Shown: positions 8,302 to 17,622, counted from the first letter of the stretch. The stretch: DNA of 64,000 nucleotides from CAWCBG01 sp963793845 (GCA_963793845.1 CAWCBG010000004.1:1-64000), one strand, 5' to 3'. Numbers and translations are program-made. The notes: a model not told the origin generated them from the letters alone.

Positions 8302-8678
8302 CATCGCCGGCAATGTGGGGCGGCATCGCCGCCGTGGTGATTACTTCGACCGCAGGCGACGTACTGCAATCGAGCGCGATGAAGCAAATCGGAGATGTGA
8401 GTCATCTGCGGAGGTCTCATGGATTGCGGGAAGTGCTTCGAAGGGTTTTGACCAACCAACGCTTCCTGCTTGCGCTTTTGTTTATGACGCTCGGCTTCTT
8501 CAGCCTGATCATTGCACTGTCGTGGGGAGACGTCAGCGTCGTCGGGCCGGCCGCCGCGTCCCTGAGTTTTGTTGTTGATACCTTCGCAGCCAAGCTCTTC
8601 CTCAAAGAGCGGGTCGATCGACGGCGTTGGGCTGCGGCCCTGTTTGTGGCCGGTGGAGTGGCTTTGCTGTCAAGGTGA
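8298..8678 (+). CDS. Half-size DMT (EamA/EmrE-like) membrane protein, second of a pair
   Basis: A 126-residue four-helix membrane protein, translationally coupled (ATGA) to the previous one. It has the DMT pattern in its last two helices: SVVGPAAASLSFVVDTFAAKLFLKERVDRRRWAAALFVAGGVALL. The two proteins differ in sequence but share size and topology, as expected of an asymmetric dimer with opposed orientation. It may transport a small lipophilic or lipid-linked molecule (inference from ArnE/ArnF and SMR relatives). Confidence 0.75.
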   Translation: MTSPAMWGGIAAVVITSTAGDVLQSSAMKQIGDVSHLRRSHGLREVLRRVLTNQRFLLALLFMTLGFFSLIIALSWGDVSVVGPAAASLSFVVDTFAAKLFLKERVDRRRWAAALFVAGGVALLSR

Positions 8679-9042
8679 AGGGCTCAATCCAACGGCGCGG
8701 ATGGAACCGGCACAGGCGGGAAGAAATGCAGGCAAGGTTTTGAAGAGGCGCACCTTCAGGTACGCCGTCGCCAGTCGTCTGTTTCTCGTCATCCCGACGA
8801 GGCCTTCAGAGCCGCGTAGAGGAACCTGCTGTCATGGCTGGTGGCCCAACCGCTAACATCTCTGTGTCCGTCATTTCTATGTCCGTCATTCCGACCAAGG
8901 CCTTCAGGCCGCGCGGAGGAACCTGCTGTCCTGACATGGGCAGCAATGCTGGGCAAGAGCGGGTTTCTCCACTCCGGGCTTACGCCCTCCGGTCGAAATG
9001 ACAACGATAAAGGTATGGCTGGCGGCCCAACAGCTAGCAGTT
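8679..9042. repeat. Intergenic block of short palindromic repeats
   Basis: No gene. Three copies of an imperfect repeat of the form GTCATYCCGACN...GGAGGAACCTGCTGTC lie at about 8788-8833, 8885-8930 and, inverted, 8964-9002. The inverted pair could fold into one large hairpin. The stretch 8735-8800, read on the minus strand, resembles the interior of the element at 33519-33672. The same short repeat recurs at 62720 and 62832. Confidence 0.65.
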
Positions 9043-9496
9043 CTTATTCGTCATTCCGACGAGGCCTCGCAGAGACTGTGTCACAACCGCAAATGAGAAT
9101 CCGCGGTGGAATAAGACCGTTAATCCCTGCACAAAACAGCCGCGCAGCGGCGGAATTGGTGTTAGCCCCGGTCGTAAGACCGGGGTAAAAGTGGGAAGAA
9201 TGTCAGAGCCGTGTAGCGGCGACACCACTCGCGACACAGTCTCGTAAAAGGCCGCCTCTGCCACTGGCACAAATCCTGAGAGGGCGTTTCCCCTTATCAC
9301 ATACGCCTGTTGATCTGTGCACTAGCGGCCGTCGTCCTATGCCTCTACTTTGGAGGTGCGAGGGCAAGGGAGTTGTGTGTCTTCGCCCTTTTTCGCCCAG
9401 TGCGGAACCTGAATAGAGGTAGAGGCTCTTTGAATTTCAGCCATGGACGCCTTCGGGCGTGTTAACCATTGGCGCCAATAGGTCAATCGCGACCGG
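9043..9496 (-). repeat. Left arm of a ~445-bp imperfect inverted repeat
   Basis: The reverse complement of this stretch aligns almost end to end with 19949-20389 with only scattered differences. Shared landmarks include TTAACACGCC followed by AAGGCGTCCATGGCTGAA, GCCTCTACCTCTATTC, the segment ending in AAAGTAGAGG, and a block with ACTTTTACCCCGGTCTTACG. GCCTCTAC and GTAGAGGC inside each arm can form a stem. The arms enclose 10.45 kb. Short open frames inside (for example ending in VNTPEGVHG) look accidental. Confidence 0.8.
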
Positions 9497-9515
9497 CGCT
9501 AAGTACAGATTCGGT

Positions 9516-10220
9516 TTACAGTGGCGAGGGCTCCCGCTCTCTGTCCTCCTGGGAGGGCGAGACGAATCGCTTCTCGAGCACGCGTCGTGCCAGGTCCTGA
9601 CCACCGAGTCCAAATGCGATCGCCAATGCGAACATGCATGCTCCAAAAAAGATGGAGAAAGCCGCAAGAATCGTTTGCTCCGCCAGCCCAATCTGTTCGA
9701 AAGCCATGGACACGGCCAGGGCAACGATCACAAATCTCACTGAGCCGCTGATCAGGCGGGGCGAAGGAGCGCCCGCGTTGACAGCCGCCAGCAGCGCCGC
9801 ACGCGCAAAGAAGCTCGCCACCACCAGGCCGAAGAAGATAATCAACATCGCCACCAGCAGGCGAGGTAAATACAGGAAGAGCTGGGAGATGTGCTCTTGC
9901 AGCCCCAGAATTCCCAAGGCGCTGATGCCCAGCAGAATAAAGCCGATCCAGGCAATCCAAAATACGAACCCGCTCAGTAGTTCGCTGAACGAGGGTAACG
10001 CCGCCTGGTTCAGCAAGCGCGCGGTTCCGGCATTTTCCGAGAGCCGTTCAAACCGGGCAATGCGCAACACGCCCCGCACGATCATCCTCAGCAGATACGC
10101 GATGATGAATCCCGCGGCAATGATAATCAGCATTACGATCAGGCGCGGCACGAAGTGGGCGAAGCCTCTCGCCAGCCCGTCCCATGTCTGGCTCAATTCG
10201 CGAAGGATCATTTCCCTCAT
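9516..10220 (-). CDS. Mechanosensitive-channel-like membrane protein (conserved TM-helix repeat)
   Basis: A 234-residue protein with about five transmembrane segments: FVPRLIVMLIIIAAGFIIAYLL, a middle pair around WIAWIGFILLGISALGILGL and LLVAMLIIFFGLVVASFF, and two near the C-terminus. The last part, FALAIAFGLGGQDLARRVLEKRF, matches the pore-lining helix and exit of small MscS-type channels (Gly/Ala-rich helix followed by GLGGQDLA). It lacks the large cytoplasmic beta domain of full MscS. The ATG at 10220 has GGGAGG upstream and overlaps the glycosyltransferase stop by 4 bases. Being third in a transcript after treS and the glycosyltransferase fits a role in osmotic release (inference). Confidence 0.75.
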   Translation of the reverse strand: MREMILRELSQTWDGLARGFAHFVPRLIVMLIIIAAGFIIAYLLRMIVRGVLRIARFERLSENAGTARLLNQAALPSFSELLSGFVFWIAWIGFILLGISALGILGLQEHISQLFLYLPRLLVAMLIIFFGLVVASFFARAALLAAVNAGAPSPRLISGSVRFVIVALAVSMAFEQIGLAEQTILAAFSIFFGACMFALAIAFGLGGQDLARRVLEKRFVSPSQEDREREPSPL

Positions 10221-11491
10221 TGTGTGCCTCCCTCGTTCCCGTTCCAGAGTTGCAAAAGATACGGTTTCAACCGCTCGAAAACGACGCAGAGCGCTTCCAC
10301 GCGCGCCTCTATCTCCTGCGTAGCAGCCTCGCGGTTGGTGATCAGGAATTCGTAAGCTTTGCCGCGATACAACGGGGCCAGAGCCTGAATAATGTGGTCC
10401 CGGCTGATCGCGGCCTTGTGATATGAGGCGGCAAACTCGTACACCGTCCTGGCCCAAAGCTCATCGGGGAAGCGGAATACATCCTCCCCCAGTGCGGCGC
10501 ATTGGTTGAGATCGGCAAGCGTTGTCTGCTGCAGAATCGATTCCAGCACTGATTGCAGATCGGCGACGCCGGAGCGGAACATCGCGTGCATGCGGCTGGG
10601 GTTGATGGGCATCGGGTCAGAGCTGATCTCCGGCTCCCCGCCTTCCGATGGCACGGGCTCCGCCTCCGCGCTGGCCTGCCAACCTCTGGGATCGGCGTCG
10701 AGGAAGCTGAACATGGTGCCGACGGTTTGACGCAAGGCAGCGACCAGGTCTGGCGCCTGCCCTCCCGGTGTCTTCGGTCCCAGGAAGGCCTCGCAGGTGC
10801 GGTATCCGTATCTGACCGCTGACATGCTCAGAAGCAGCCCTTCCCCGGCGCTTTCCGTATCCGCCTGCCAGACTTCATCCCTGGGAAAGATGCCACTACC
10901 CAGCCTCCCGGAAAATCCGAAGTCGTTGCTGTAAGGTTCGCGGATCCTCTTGCCCCACATCGCGCGCAGCATGGGATAAAGCAAAAGGCTGACCAGCAAC
11001 CCGTCAAACTTGCGCCGGCGATACAGCGGCGTGACCAGGTCGTAGTCTCGGCGATAGACGGGAGCCAGCAAGCGTTCAATCCATTGCGGGTTGACGTTTT
11101 CCGATGGTGAAACTACCGCGCAGGCTTTGGCCTGCAGAAGATCAGCGGCCGCCAGAAGCGCTCGCAATGGTGCAGGAGTTCCCGTGCCGTTGCCGCAAAC
11201 GGTGGTAACGGTGTGGAAGGTGCGAAGCGATTGCAGCGCGGCATCGGCAGGCAGGCTTCCGGATGCCTGCAGCGCCAGTTCGGCGCTGCCATCCCGAGAG
11301 CCTCCGTCGGTATTGACCAGGACCACACGCTCTCGTGGGAAGGACTTCAGCAGTCCCAGCCGTATTGCCTGGACCACGCTGCCGATCGTCTTCCCGTCGT
11401 TGTAGGTGGGAACTGCGACCAGCAGGTCAACCTCACCGACATTGATCAACTGCCGGAGGAAATCATCCGACAGTACGCTCTCATCGCCCAA
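10217..11491 (-). CDS. GT-A glycosyltransferase, possibly compatible-solute synthesis
   Basis: A 424-residue GT-A-fold glycosyltransferase. The nucleotide-sugar part begins LLVAVPTYNDGKTIGSVVQAI, with the metal/nucleotide region at VLVNTDGGSRDGS and a second acidic site near EPYSNDFGFSGRL. The C-terminal ~150 residues are a helical extension. The organisation resembles GT81/GT2 enzymes that make glucosyl- or mannosyl-glycerate phosphates, but I cannot assign the substrate. It sits between treS (30 bases upstream) and a channel-like gene (4-base overlap), suggesting one osmoprotection transcript. The family is firm; the product is inference. Confidence 0.7.
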   Translation of the reverse strand: MGDESVLSDDFLRQLINVGEVDLLVAVPTYNDGKTIGSVVQAIRLGLLKSFPRERVVLVNTDGGSRDGSAELALQASGSLPADAALQSLRTFHTVTTVCGNGTGTPAPLRALLAAADLLQAKACAVVSPSENVNPQWIERLLAPVYRRDYDLVTPLYRRRKFDGLLVSLLLYPMLRAMWGKRIREPYSNDFGFSGRLGSGIFPRDEVWQADTESAGEGLLLSMSAVRYGYRTCEAFLGPKTPGGQAPDLVAALRQTVGTMFSFLDADPRGWQASAEAEPVPSEGGEPEISSDPMPINPSRMHAMFRSGVADLQSVLESILQQTTLADLNQCAALGEDVFRFPDELWARTVYEFAASYHKAAISRDHIIQALAPLYRGKAYEFLITNREAATQEIEARVEALCVVFERLKPYLLQLWNGNEGGTQ

Positions 11492-11520
11492 TACTCCTCC
11501 GTGGGATTACCGCCGGCGGC

Positions 11521-13158
11521 TTAGATTCTGCGTAAGCGGAACCAATAGAACTGATGCGGTCCCATCGTAAGCAGGTAAGGCAGATCGCTGATGCGGGGAA
11601 AAACATTCCTGCCGAACATCTCGATCAGCACGCATCCTTTATAGGACCGCAAGTCGAGCTCCACCGCCTGTGCGGTATTTGAAAGATTGTTGACTACCAG
11701 AACCCTGTCGTTCTCCAGCTGTCGTACGTAGGCCAGTGCGCGGTGATTCGCCGGCTGGAGAAACTCAATGGATCCGGCCCCGAATGCCGGTGTAGATTTG
11801 CGAACCGCGATCAGACGCCGCATCCACGAGAGTAAGGAGTGGTCGGATCGTTGCTGAGACTGCACATTGATGGCCTGGTAGCCGAATACCGGGTTCAGGA
11901 TGAGCGGTGAATAGAGGCTCTCCGGGTCGGCGGCCGAGAATCCCCCATTCCATCCACCGTTCCACTGCATAGGGGTACGGACGCCGTTGCGGTCGCCCAG
12001 GAAGACATTGTCTCCCATCCCAATCTCGTCCCCATAGTAAATGATGGGGGTACCGGGGAGCGACATGAGCATGCTGTTCATTAACTCGATGCGCTTGCGG
12101 TCATTGTCCAGCAGCGGCGCCAGGCGACGGCGGATTCCCAGGTTTAGCCGCATGGTCTTGTCGCGCGCGTAGCTGTCATACATGTAGTCGCGTTCGACAT
12201 CGGTTACCATCTCCAGCGTCAACTCATCGTGGTTCCGCAAGAAAATGCACCACTGGCAAGTGGGAGGAATTGGCGGTGTCTGCTGCAGGATCTCCACGAT
12301 CGGCTTCCGATCTTCCAGCCTCAGCCCCATGAACATGCGAGGCATCAAGGGAAAATGGAAGGCCATGTGGAATTCGTCTTCATTGCCGAAGTACTGCCGC
12401 AAGTCTGCCGGCCACTGATTAGCTTCCGCCAGCAGCATTTTTTCCGGATATTCGGCGTCCAGGCGTGCGCGCAACTCCTTGAGCACGGTGTGCGTCTCCG
12501 GCAGGTTTTCGCAGTTGGTCCCTTCGCGCTCCACCAGGTACGGCACCGCGTCCAGCCGGAATCCGTCAACGCCGATATCCAGCCAGAACTTCATCACCCG
12601 CCACATCTCTTCGCGGACTTCGGGATTGTCGTAGTTGAGATCGGGCTGATGGCTGAAGAAACGATGCCAGTAATACGCCCTGGACACCGGGTCCCACGCC
12701 CAGTTCGACATCTCCGTATCGAGAAAGATGATGCGGGTTCCGCGGTAGGGCGCGTCGGTCTCGCTCCACACGTACCAGTCCCGCTTCGGATTGTCGCGCG
12801 AGCTGCGTGACTCCTTGAACCAGGGGTGCTGGTCGGAGGTGTGATTCAACACCGACTCGACGATGACCCGTATGCCGCGCTGGTGCGCCGCGTTTAGGAA
12901 GAACTTGAAGTCATCCAGCGTGCCGTAACTCGGGTGCACCGAATAGTAATCGGCGATGTCGTAGCCGTCATCACGCAGAGGCGAAGGGAAGAACGGCATC
13001 AGCCAGATGGCGGTGATACCGAGTTGCTGCAGGTAGTCCAGCTTTTGGGCCAGTCCGGCGAAGTCGCCGATGCCATCACCATTACTGTCGTAGAAGGTGC
13101 GGACATGCACTTGATAGATAATCGCGTGCTTGTACCAAAGACCATCCTGATTCGCCAA
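11521..13158 (-). CDS. treS: Trehalose synthase / maltose alpha-D-glucosyltransferase (GH13)
   Basis: A 545-residue GH13 enzyme that interconverts maltose and trehalose. The TreS-type start (WYKHAIIYQVHVRTFYDSNGDGIGDF) is followed by the four GH13 regions: VIVESVLNHTSDQHPWF (residues 98-114), GFRLDAVPY with nucleophile D203, LLAEANQW with acid/base E245, and FLRNHDE with H310/D311. The region I residue is Glu rather than Asp, which TreS enzymes tolerate. There is no C-terminal maltokinase fusion. The start is TTG at 13158 with GAGGGGAG about 9 bases upstream; no better start exists. It begins a three-gene minus-strand unit with a glycosyltransferase and a channel. Confidence 0.9.
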   Translation of the reverse strand: MANQDGLWYKHAIIYQVHVRTFYDSNGDGIGDFAGLAQKLDYLQQLGITAIWLMPFFPSPLRDDGYDIADYYSVHPSYGTLDDFKFFLNAAHQRGIRVIVESVLNHTSDQHPWFKESRSSRDNPKRDWYVWSETDAPYRGTRIIFLDTEMSNWAWDPVSRAYYWHRFFSHQPDLNYDNPEVREEMWRVMKFWLDIGVDGFRLDAVPYLVEREGTNCENLPETHTVLKELRARLDAEYPEKMLLAEANQWPADLRQYFGNEDEFHMAFHFPLMPRMFMGLRLEDRKPIVEILQQTPPIPPTCQWCIFLRNHDELTLEMVTDVERDYMYDSYARDKTMRLNLGIRRRLAPLLDNDRKRIELMNSMLMSLPGTPIIYYGDEIGMGDNVFLGDRNGVRTPMQWNGGWNGGFSAADPESLYSPLILNPVFGYQAINVQSQQRSDHSLLSWMRRLIAVRKSTPAFGAGSIEFLQPANHRALAYVRQLENDRVLVVNNLSNTAQAVELDLRSYKGCVLIEMFGRNVFPRISDLPYLLTMGPHQFYWFRLRRI

Positions 13159-13362
13159 TAGAGCGCTCCCCTCGTTTATAGATTAGCCGAAGTCGCCGGG
13201 GGTTTGCACAGGGCAGAGCATTACACATAGCGATGCCTGCAAGGGAAGATTTCATCGCCCGCATGGCGCGAGAATCCGCCCTTAGATAACAATCTCAATT
13301 TGCGCTTTTACAACGTGGATAACGATCAGTAGCCGACTGGGTACCCGAGCAATCTTGTGGTT

Positions 13363-13854
13363 CTACGGCCTTCCCATATCCGCGGGAAACGACTTGAATT
13401 CCACCTGCCGCTGGCTGGGCTTGTCGGTGCCTGAGGCATCGCTGGGGTGCATAGTGAGAGTTCCTCTCAGAACACGGTAGCCCTCCTGGCCGGGCTGCTT
13501 GGTGGGAATGGTGATAACGGTTCCTTTGAATTCGTACCAGACGCCATGTATCACCTTGGTGGTGAACGTCAGGTGATCGCCGTCGAGCGCCGTCTTGTCG
13601 AAGAACTGATCGATGAACTGGCCCTTATCGCTCTCCGAGTCGCCGAAGCGAGAGATGTAGCCGGTAAGCTTGCCGTCTTCCATATTGAGCTGCACAAATT
13701 CACCGTCTTTGAGAAATGTGTACATGCCTGACGGGTCATTGGCGGCCTGGACCGCCGCACCGGACGAGGGCGGCGGCGCTGACTTCTGCTGTGCGCCACA
13801 GCAAACCACGGCGAAGAAAACAATGGTGGCTACGACGAGCCGTCTGGGGATCAT
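13363..13854 (-). CDS. Putative lipoprotein of unknown function
   Basis: A 163-residue exported protein. ATG 13854 has GGAGC just upstream and gives a hydrophobic leader ending FFAVVCCGAQQ, which looks like a lipobox with Cys as the likely lipidation site. A Pro/Ser/Ala-rich linker follows, then a compact beta-rich domain (GMYTFLKDGEFVQLNMEDGKLTGYISRFGDSE ... GVWYEFKGTVI). It resembles exported acidobacterial proteins of unknown role. It stands alone between treS and a divergent TonB gene. Confidence 0.65.
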   Translation of the reverse strand: MIPRRLVVATIVFFAVVCCGAQQKSAPPPSSGAAVQAANDPSGMYTFLKDGEFVQLNMEDGKLTGYISRFGDSESDKGQFIDQFFDKTALDGDHLTFTTKVIHGVWYEFKGTVITIPTKQPGQEGYRVLRGTLTMHPSDASGTDKPSQRQVEFKSFPADMGRP

Positions 13855-13951
13855 GAATGCTCCTGCTCCTTCACTATTGCACGGAGGGATGCGGAAGGTC
13901 ATCAGGTTTTGCTTAGCCGCGACCTGTCACCGCAGGCAATTCTGAATCCGC

Positions 13952-13957
13952 TATAAT
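13952..13957 (+). promoter_or_regulatory. Candidate -10 box upstream of the TonB gene
   Basis: A perfect TATAAT lies 30 bases before the start codon. I see no good -35 element at 16-18 bases upstream, so this is only a candidate. Confidence 0.35.
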
Positions 13958-13987
13958 CCCGATACACGTTTCCCACGGCAGAGGATG

Positions 13988-15757
13988 ATGTCCGACAGTA
14001 CTGCAGTACGGCTTGAAAGGGTTAATTCAGCCTCTGATGAACTCGCTCTGCTCCATGAACTGGAACCGTGGCACCGCGTATTCCTACGCAATTTAAGCGA
14101 TCTCTTTCGACCAGCGCCGCCACCCCTGGACCTCACAGCCGAGCCGGTGCCGATCGGTCCCGACACCTTCATTCGGACCGGCATTGGCCCCCGGCGCTTC
14201 GCCGAGTCCGGCGCTTTTCACCTGGTGGCGGTGGTCGCCGTATATCTCATCTGCACCTTGCCATTCTTCCATCGCGCTCCGAAGCTGCGCCCGCCGTTTG
14301 AGAACACCAGAATTGAATATTATCCCCTCAGCGATTATCTGCCGCCGATCAATACCGGCAAGCAGAGCGCGCCAAAACCTCGCAAAGGCGCGCCCAAGCT
14401 GGCGAAGCAGGAGATCCTGTCGGTTCCACCGGAGCCCGACAACCAGCGGCAGACGATCGTGACGCCTCCCAAGGTCAAGCTGCAACAGGATGTGCCGCTG
14501 CCGAACATCGTAGCCTGGACGCCTATTCCCGCGCAGCCGATCGCGGCCTCAGCCCGCTCGGTCGACAAGCTTGCCCTGCCGCAGTTCGATATCCCCGTGG
14601 TACAGCCGACAGCGGATCTTTCCAAAGTGCACGCCAAGGTGCAATTGCCGACCCTTCCGCAGCCTACGGTGGTTCAACCGGAGGCCGACCTGTCGAAGCT
14701 CAAGCCAAAGCTGCAGTCTGTGACTTTGCCGCAGGTCGCGGTGGTGGAGCCTCCGCTGTCGCCCGACCAGTTGAAGCTAAAAGCGGGCGAGATCAATATG
14801 GCGCAGTTGAGTCCGCAGGTTGCCGCGCCGAAGTTGCCGGTCACGCCGCAGCATGCCAGCAGCACGACCGACATAGCTCAGCCGGGGAAGGGGACGGCGC
14901 AGGGTGTGCCACCTCAGCCGAACGTCGCCAACCTGCCGGGCAGTTCCAAGGGACAGGGACAGTTAATCGCTCTGGGGCTGAATCCAGCAGATGTTCACGC
15001 CCCTATCACTCCGCCGAATGGCAATCGCAGCGGCGAGTTTCACGCTTCGCCCTCGGGGAAGGCGGAGGCGCCGGGAACGCCCAACATTGTGAGCACCGGC
15101 AGCACCAATGAGCCGGGCGGCGCCGGAAAGGCCAATGGGGCACCGCCGGGAATCGTGGTGGGCTCACCTCCGCCGGGCGCAACCACGTCCGCCGTGGCCG
15201 GAACACCAGGCAAGTCACTCAATCCCACCAATGCCGAGATGGAAGCGCGTAAACGAATCATCGCGGCTGCCATGGCGCCAAGCTTGCCGAATATCAATCA
15301 CCGGGTTCCGGCCGAACCTCCGCCGCCAACCTCTGATGTGAACGACCATGAGGTGGAGCAGAAGGTTTTCGGCAACCGTCCGTATTATTCGGTGATTCTC
15401 AACATGCCGAACCTGACATCGGCCACAGGAAGCTGGATTATCCGTTATGCGGAGTTGAAGCAGGATCCGGGCAAGGCTGCTTTGACGGCACCTATTGCGA
15501 CGAATAAGGTCGACCCCGCCTATCCGCCGGATGTGGTTCGCGATCGCGTGGAGGGCACGGTTACGCTCTATGCCGTGATTCACGTTGACGGCAGTGTCAG
15601 CAACATCCGCGTGCTCGACAGCCTTGATGATCGCCTGGACCGGACGGCGATGCGTGCGCTCTCCCTGTGGCACTTCCGCCCCGGAACCAAGAACGGCCAA
15701 CCCGTCGACATCGAAGCCGTGGTGCTGGTTCCCTTCCGCCTGCAGCGGTACCAGTAG
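13988..15757 (+). CDS. TonB-like energy-transducing protein
   Basis: A 589-residue protein. A cytoplasmic N-terminus of about 75 residues precedes one transmembrane helix (FHLVAVVAVYLICTLPFF). A long periplasmic stalk rich in Pro, Gly, Lys and Gln follows, with repeated LPQ and LPTLPQ motifs. It ends with a TonB C-terminal domain of ~90 residues (KVDPAYPPDVVRDRVEGTVTLYAVI ... HFRPGTKNGQPVDIEAVVLVPF). TonB proteins pass proton-motive-force energy from ExbBD to outer-membrane receptors; no ExbBD or receptor gene is adjacent. The second of two adjacent ATGs is taken as start (AGAGG upstream). The unusual feature is the ~75-residue cytoplasmic head before the anchor. Confidence 0.85.
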   Translation: MSDSTAVRLERVNSASDELALLHELEPWHRVFLRNLSDLFRPAPPPLDLTAEPVPIGPDTFIRTGIGPRRFAESGAFHLVAVVAVYLICTLPFFHRAPKLRPPFENTRIEYYPLSDYLPPINTGKQSAPKPRKGAPKLAKQEILSVPPEPDNQRQTIVTPPKVKLQQDVPLPNIVAWTPIPAQPIAASARSVDKLALPQFDIPVVQPTADLSKVHAKVQLPTLPQPTVVQPEADLSKLKPKLQSVTLPQVAVVEPPLSPDQLKLKAGEINMAQLSPQVAAPKLPVTPQHASSTTDIAQPGKGTAQGVPPQPNVANLPGSSKGQGQLIALGLNPADVHAPITPPNGNRSGEFHASPSGKAEAPGTPNIVSTGSTNEPGGAGKANGAPPGIVVGSPPPGATTSAVAGTPGKSLNPTNAEMEARKRIIAAAMAPSLPNINHRVPAEPPPPTSDVNDHEVEQKVFGNRPYYSVILNMPNLTSATGSWIIRYAELKQDPGKAALTAPIATNKVDPAYPPDVVRDRVEGTVTLYAVIHVDGSVSNIRVLDSLDDRLDRTAMRALSLWHFRPGTKNGQPVDIEAVVLVPFRLQRYQ

Positions 15758-15906
15758 GAAGCGATCGGTTAAACACGACTTCGGAACCGCCGTCCGCTCT
15801 CGCAGGTCCTCAAGTCACCCGCTGAGCCAGAGCTCAGCGCCGCTCACACCCTGAACTCAGCGCTCTGCCGGTGCGCCAGCTTTGGCCAATTGCTAATTGC
15901 TGATCG

Positions 15907-17622
15907 CTAATTGCTGCTCTTCTCGCTTGCGGCCCGGGCCTTGGCGAACTCGTCGCCGGGCTGCCATCCAACCTCTTTGGCTTGATCAGCAGCCTGCCAG
16001 CCTAGTGCAATTCCGAATTGCGCCATCACAGCATCGCCGCGGAAATCCATGTCGGGGTGATATTCGTCACTGGGATGGTGGTAGTCCTTGGCGACGAACT
16101 CGCGCGATTGCTCAAGTCCCCATTCGCGATCGTGTCCCTCATACTTGTCGCCTTCGTTGATAGAGAAGGCAGGAACGCCGACGCGCGCGAAGCTGAAGTG
16201 GTCTGAGCGATAGTAGTGACCGGCACCGGGATTGGAGTCGGGCACGATGGCCAGATGGAAGTCTTTCGCCGTGTTTTCAACCGTGGGGTAGAAGGTAGTG
16301 CGCTCCGCGCCCGCCACCGTGACTTCCTGCGGTACGCCGAGCGGCGGCACGTCGTCGTAGTTCAAGTCGAGCGAGATGTCTTTTGCGGGAATCGGTGGAT
16401 GCTTGCCCAGATACTCCGAGCCACGCAGGCCCTGCTCCTCCGCTGTGACCGATGCGAAGTAGATGGACCGCTTTGGCCGCTGCGAGGCGCCGGCGTAGGC
16501 TCGCGCAATCTCCAGCAGAATGCCAACGCCGGTCGCGTTGTCACGCGCGCCGTTGTAGATGTTATCGCCCGGCATTCCCGGCACGATGCCGAGATGGTCG
16601 TAGTGCGCGCTGTACACCACGCCCTCGCCTTTCAGCGTAGCGTCGGTGCCTGGCAGTTCCGCGACCACATTGTTCGAGTCAAAAGGACGCACCTTGCTGA
16701 CGATGTGCGCATTTAGCCTGGCGGGCAGCACTTGCGCTTTGAAGCCAGGCTTCTGTGCCGCAGCCATCATCTGGTCGAGATTCATGCCGCAGTCCTGCGC
16801 CAGCCTGCGCGCCACATCGAGCTGAATCCAGGATGCGACCTTCAACTTCGGCGCGGGATCGTCGCGCAAATAGGAGTGTTCGCCTGACCAGGAGTTGCGC
16901 ACCACGTCCCAGCCGTAGCTTGCCATGTCGGTCTTATGGATAAGAATGACGCCCGCAGCTCCCTTGCGGGCTGCCTCTTCGTACTTGTACATCCAACGGC
17001 CGTAGTAGGTGAGCGCCTCGCCGCTAAAGAACTTCGGATCGGTCGACGGCGGCTCATTGACCATCATCAGCAGGACCTTTCCCTTAACATCGACGCCGTT
17101 GTAGTCGTTCCACTTGTATTCAGGCGCGTCGATACCGTAGCCCATCCATACAATGTCGGCGTCAATGTCGTTTGAAGGCTTGCCGGTTTCATCCGTAGCG
17201 ACGTAGTCGTCGCGAAGGCGAAGGTGCATGGGCTGACCTTTCGCGGGGTCGAGCGAGAACGTCGAGCTGTCCTCGGTGGTGATTCCCTCCATCGGCACCT
17301 TCTGCAAGTAGCTGCCGTTCTCACCCGCAGGCTTCAACCCGTAGAGCGAGAATTCCGTGGCAATGTATTCCGCGGCGATGTCGCCGCCACGCTGGCCGGT
17401 GCCGCGGCCTTCCAACAGATCGCTCGCCAGAAACTTCACATGGGCGCGAATATTCTCGGGATTGATCGCGGCCATCGCCTGTTCGGCGCCGGCGGGAAGA
17501 GATGGAACCTTGGGTGTGGCGATCGCGCTCTTCGCGTCGGGTGACGAGCTTTTTGCTGCACGGGCAGTCACAATGCCGGCGGCGAGCACGAGAAGCAACG
17601 AAAGTAAAATGACCTTACGCAT
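15907..17622 (-). CDS. Secreted M28-family zinc metallopeptidase
   Basis: A 571-residue exported aminopeptidase-type enzyme. The signal peptide is residues 1-22 (ILLSLLLVLAAGIVTARA). A PA-domain insert around residues 130-270 contains GAAGVILIHKTDMASYGW. The M28 zinc ligands are visible in order: YSAHYDHLG (His), GARDNATGVGILLE (Asp), TAEEQGLRGSEYL (Glu pair), and SDHFSFARVGVPAFS (His). The length is normal for the PA-containing subfamily. It stands as a single gene, convergent with the TonB gene. Confidence 0.9.
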   Translation of the reverse strand: MRKVILLSLLLVLAAGIVTARAAKSSSPDAKSAIATPKVPSLPAGAEQAMAAINPENIRAHVKFLASDLLEGRGTGQRGGDIAAEYIATEFSLYGLKPAGENGSYLQKVPMEGITTEDSSTFSLDPAKGQPMHLRLRDDYVATDETGKPSNDIDADIVWMGYGIDAPEYKWNDYNGVDVKGKVLLMMVNEPPSTDPKFFSGEALTYYGRWMYKYEEAARKGAAGVILIHKTDMASYGWDVVRNSWSGEHSYLRDDPAPKLKVASWIQLDVARRLAQDCGMNLDQMMAAAQKPGFKAQVLPARLNAHIVSKVRPFDSNNVVAELPGTDATLKGEGVVYSAHYDHLGIVPGMPGDNIYNGARDNATGVGILLEIARAYAGASQRPKRSIYFASVTAEEQGLRGSEYLGKHPPIPAKDISLDLNYDDVPPLGVPQEVTVAGAERTTFYPTVENTAKDFHLAIVPDSNPGAGHYYRSDHFSFARVGVPAFSINEGDKYEGHDREWGLEQSREFVAKDYHHPSDEYHPDMDFRGDAVMAQFGIALGWQAADQAKEVGWQPGDEFAKARAASEKSSN

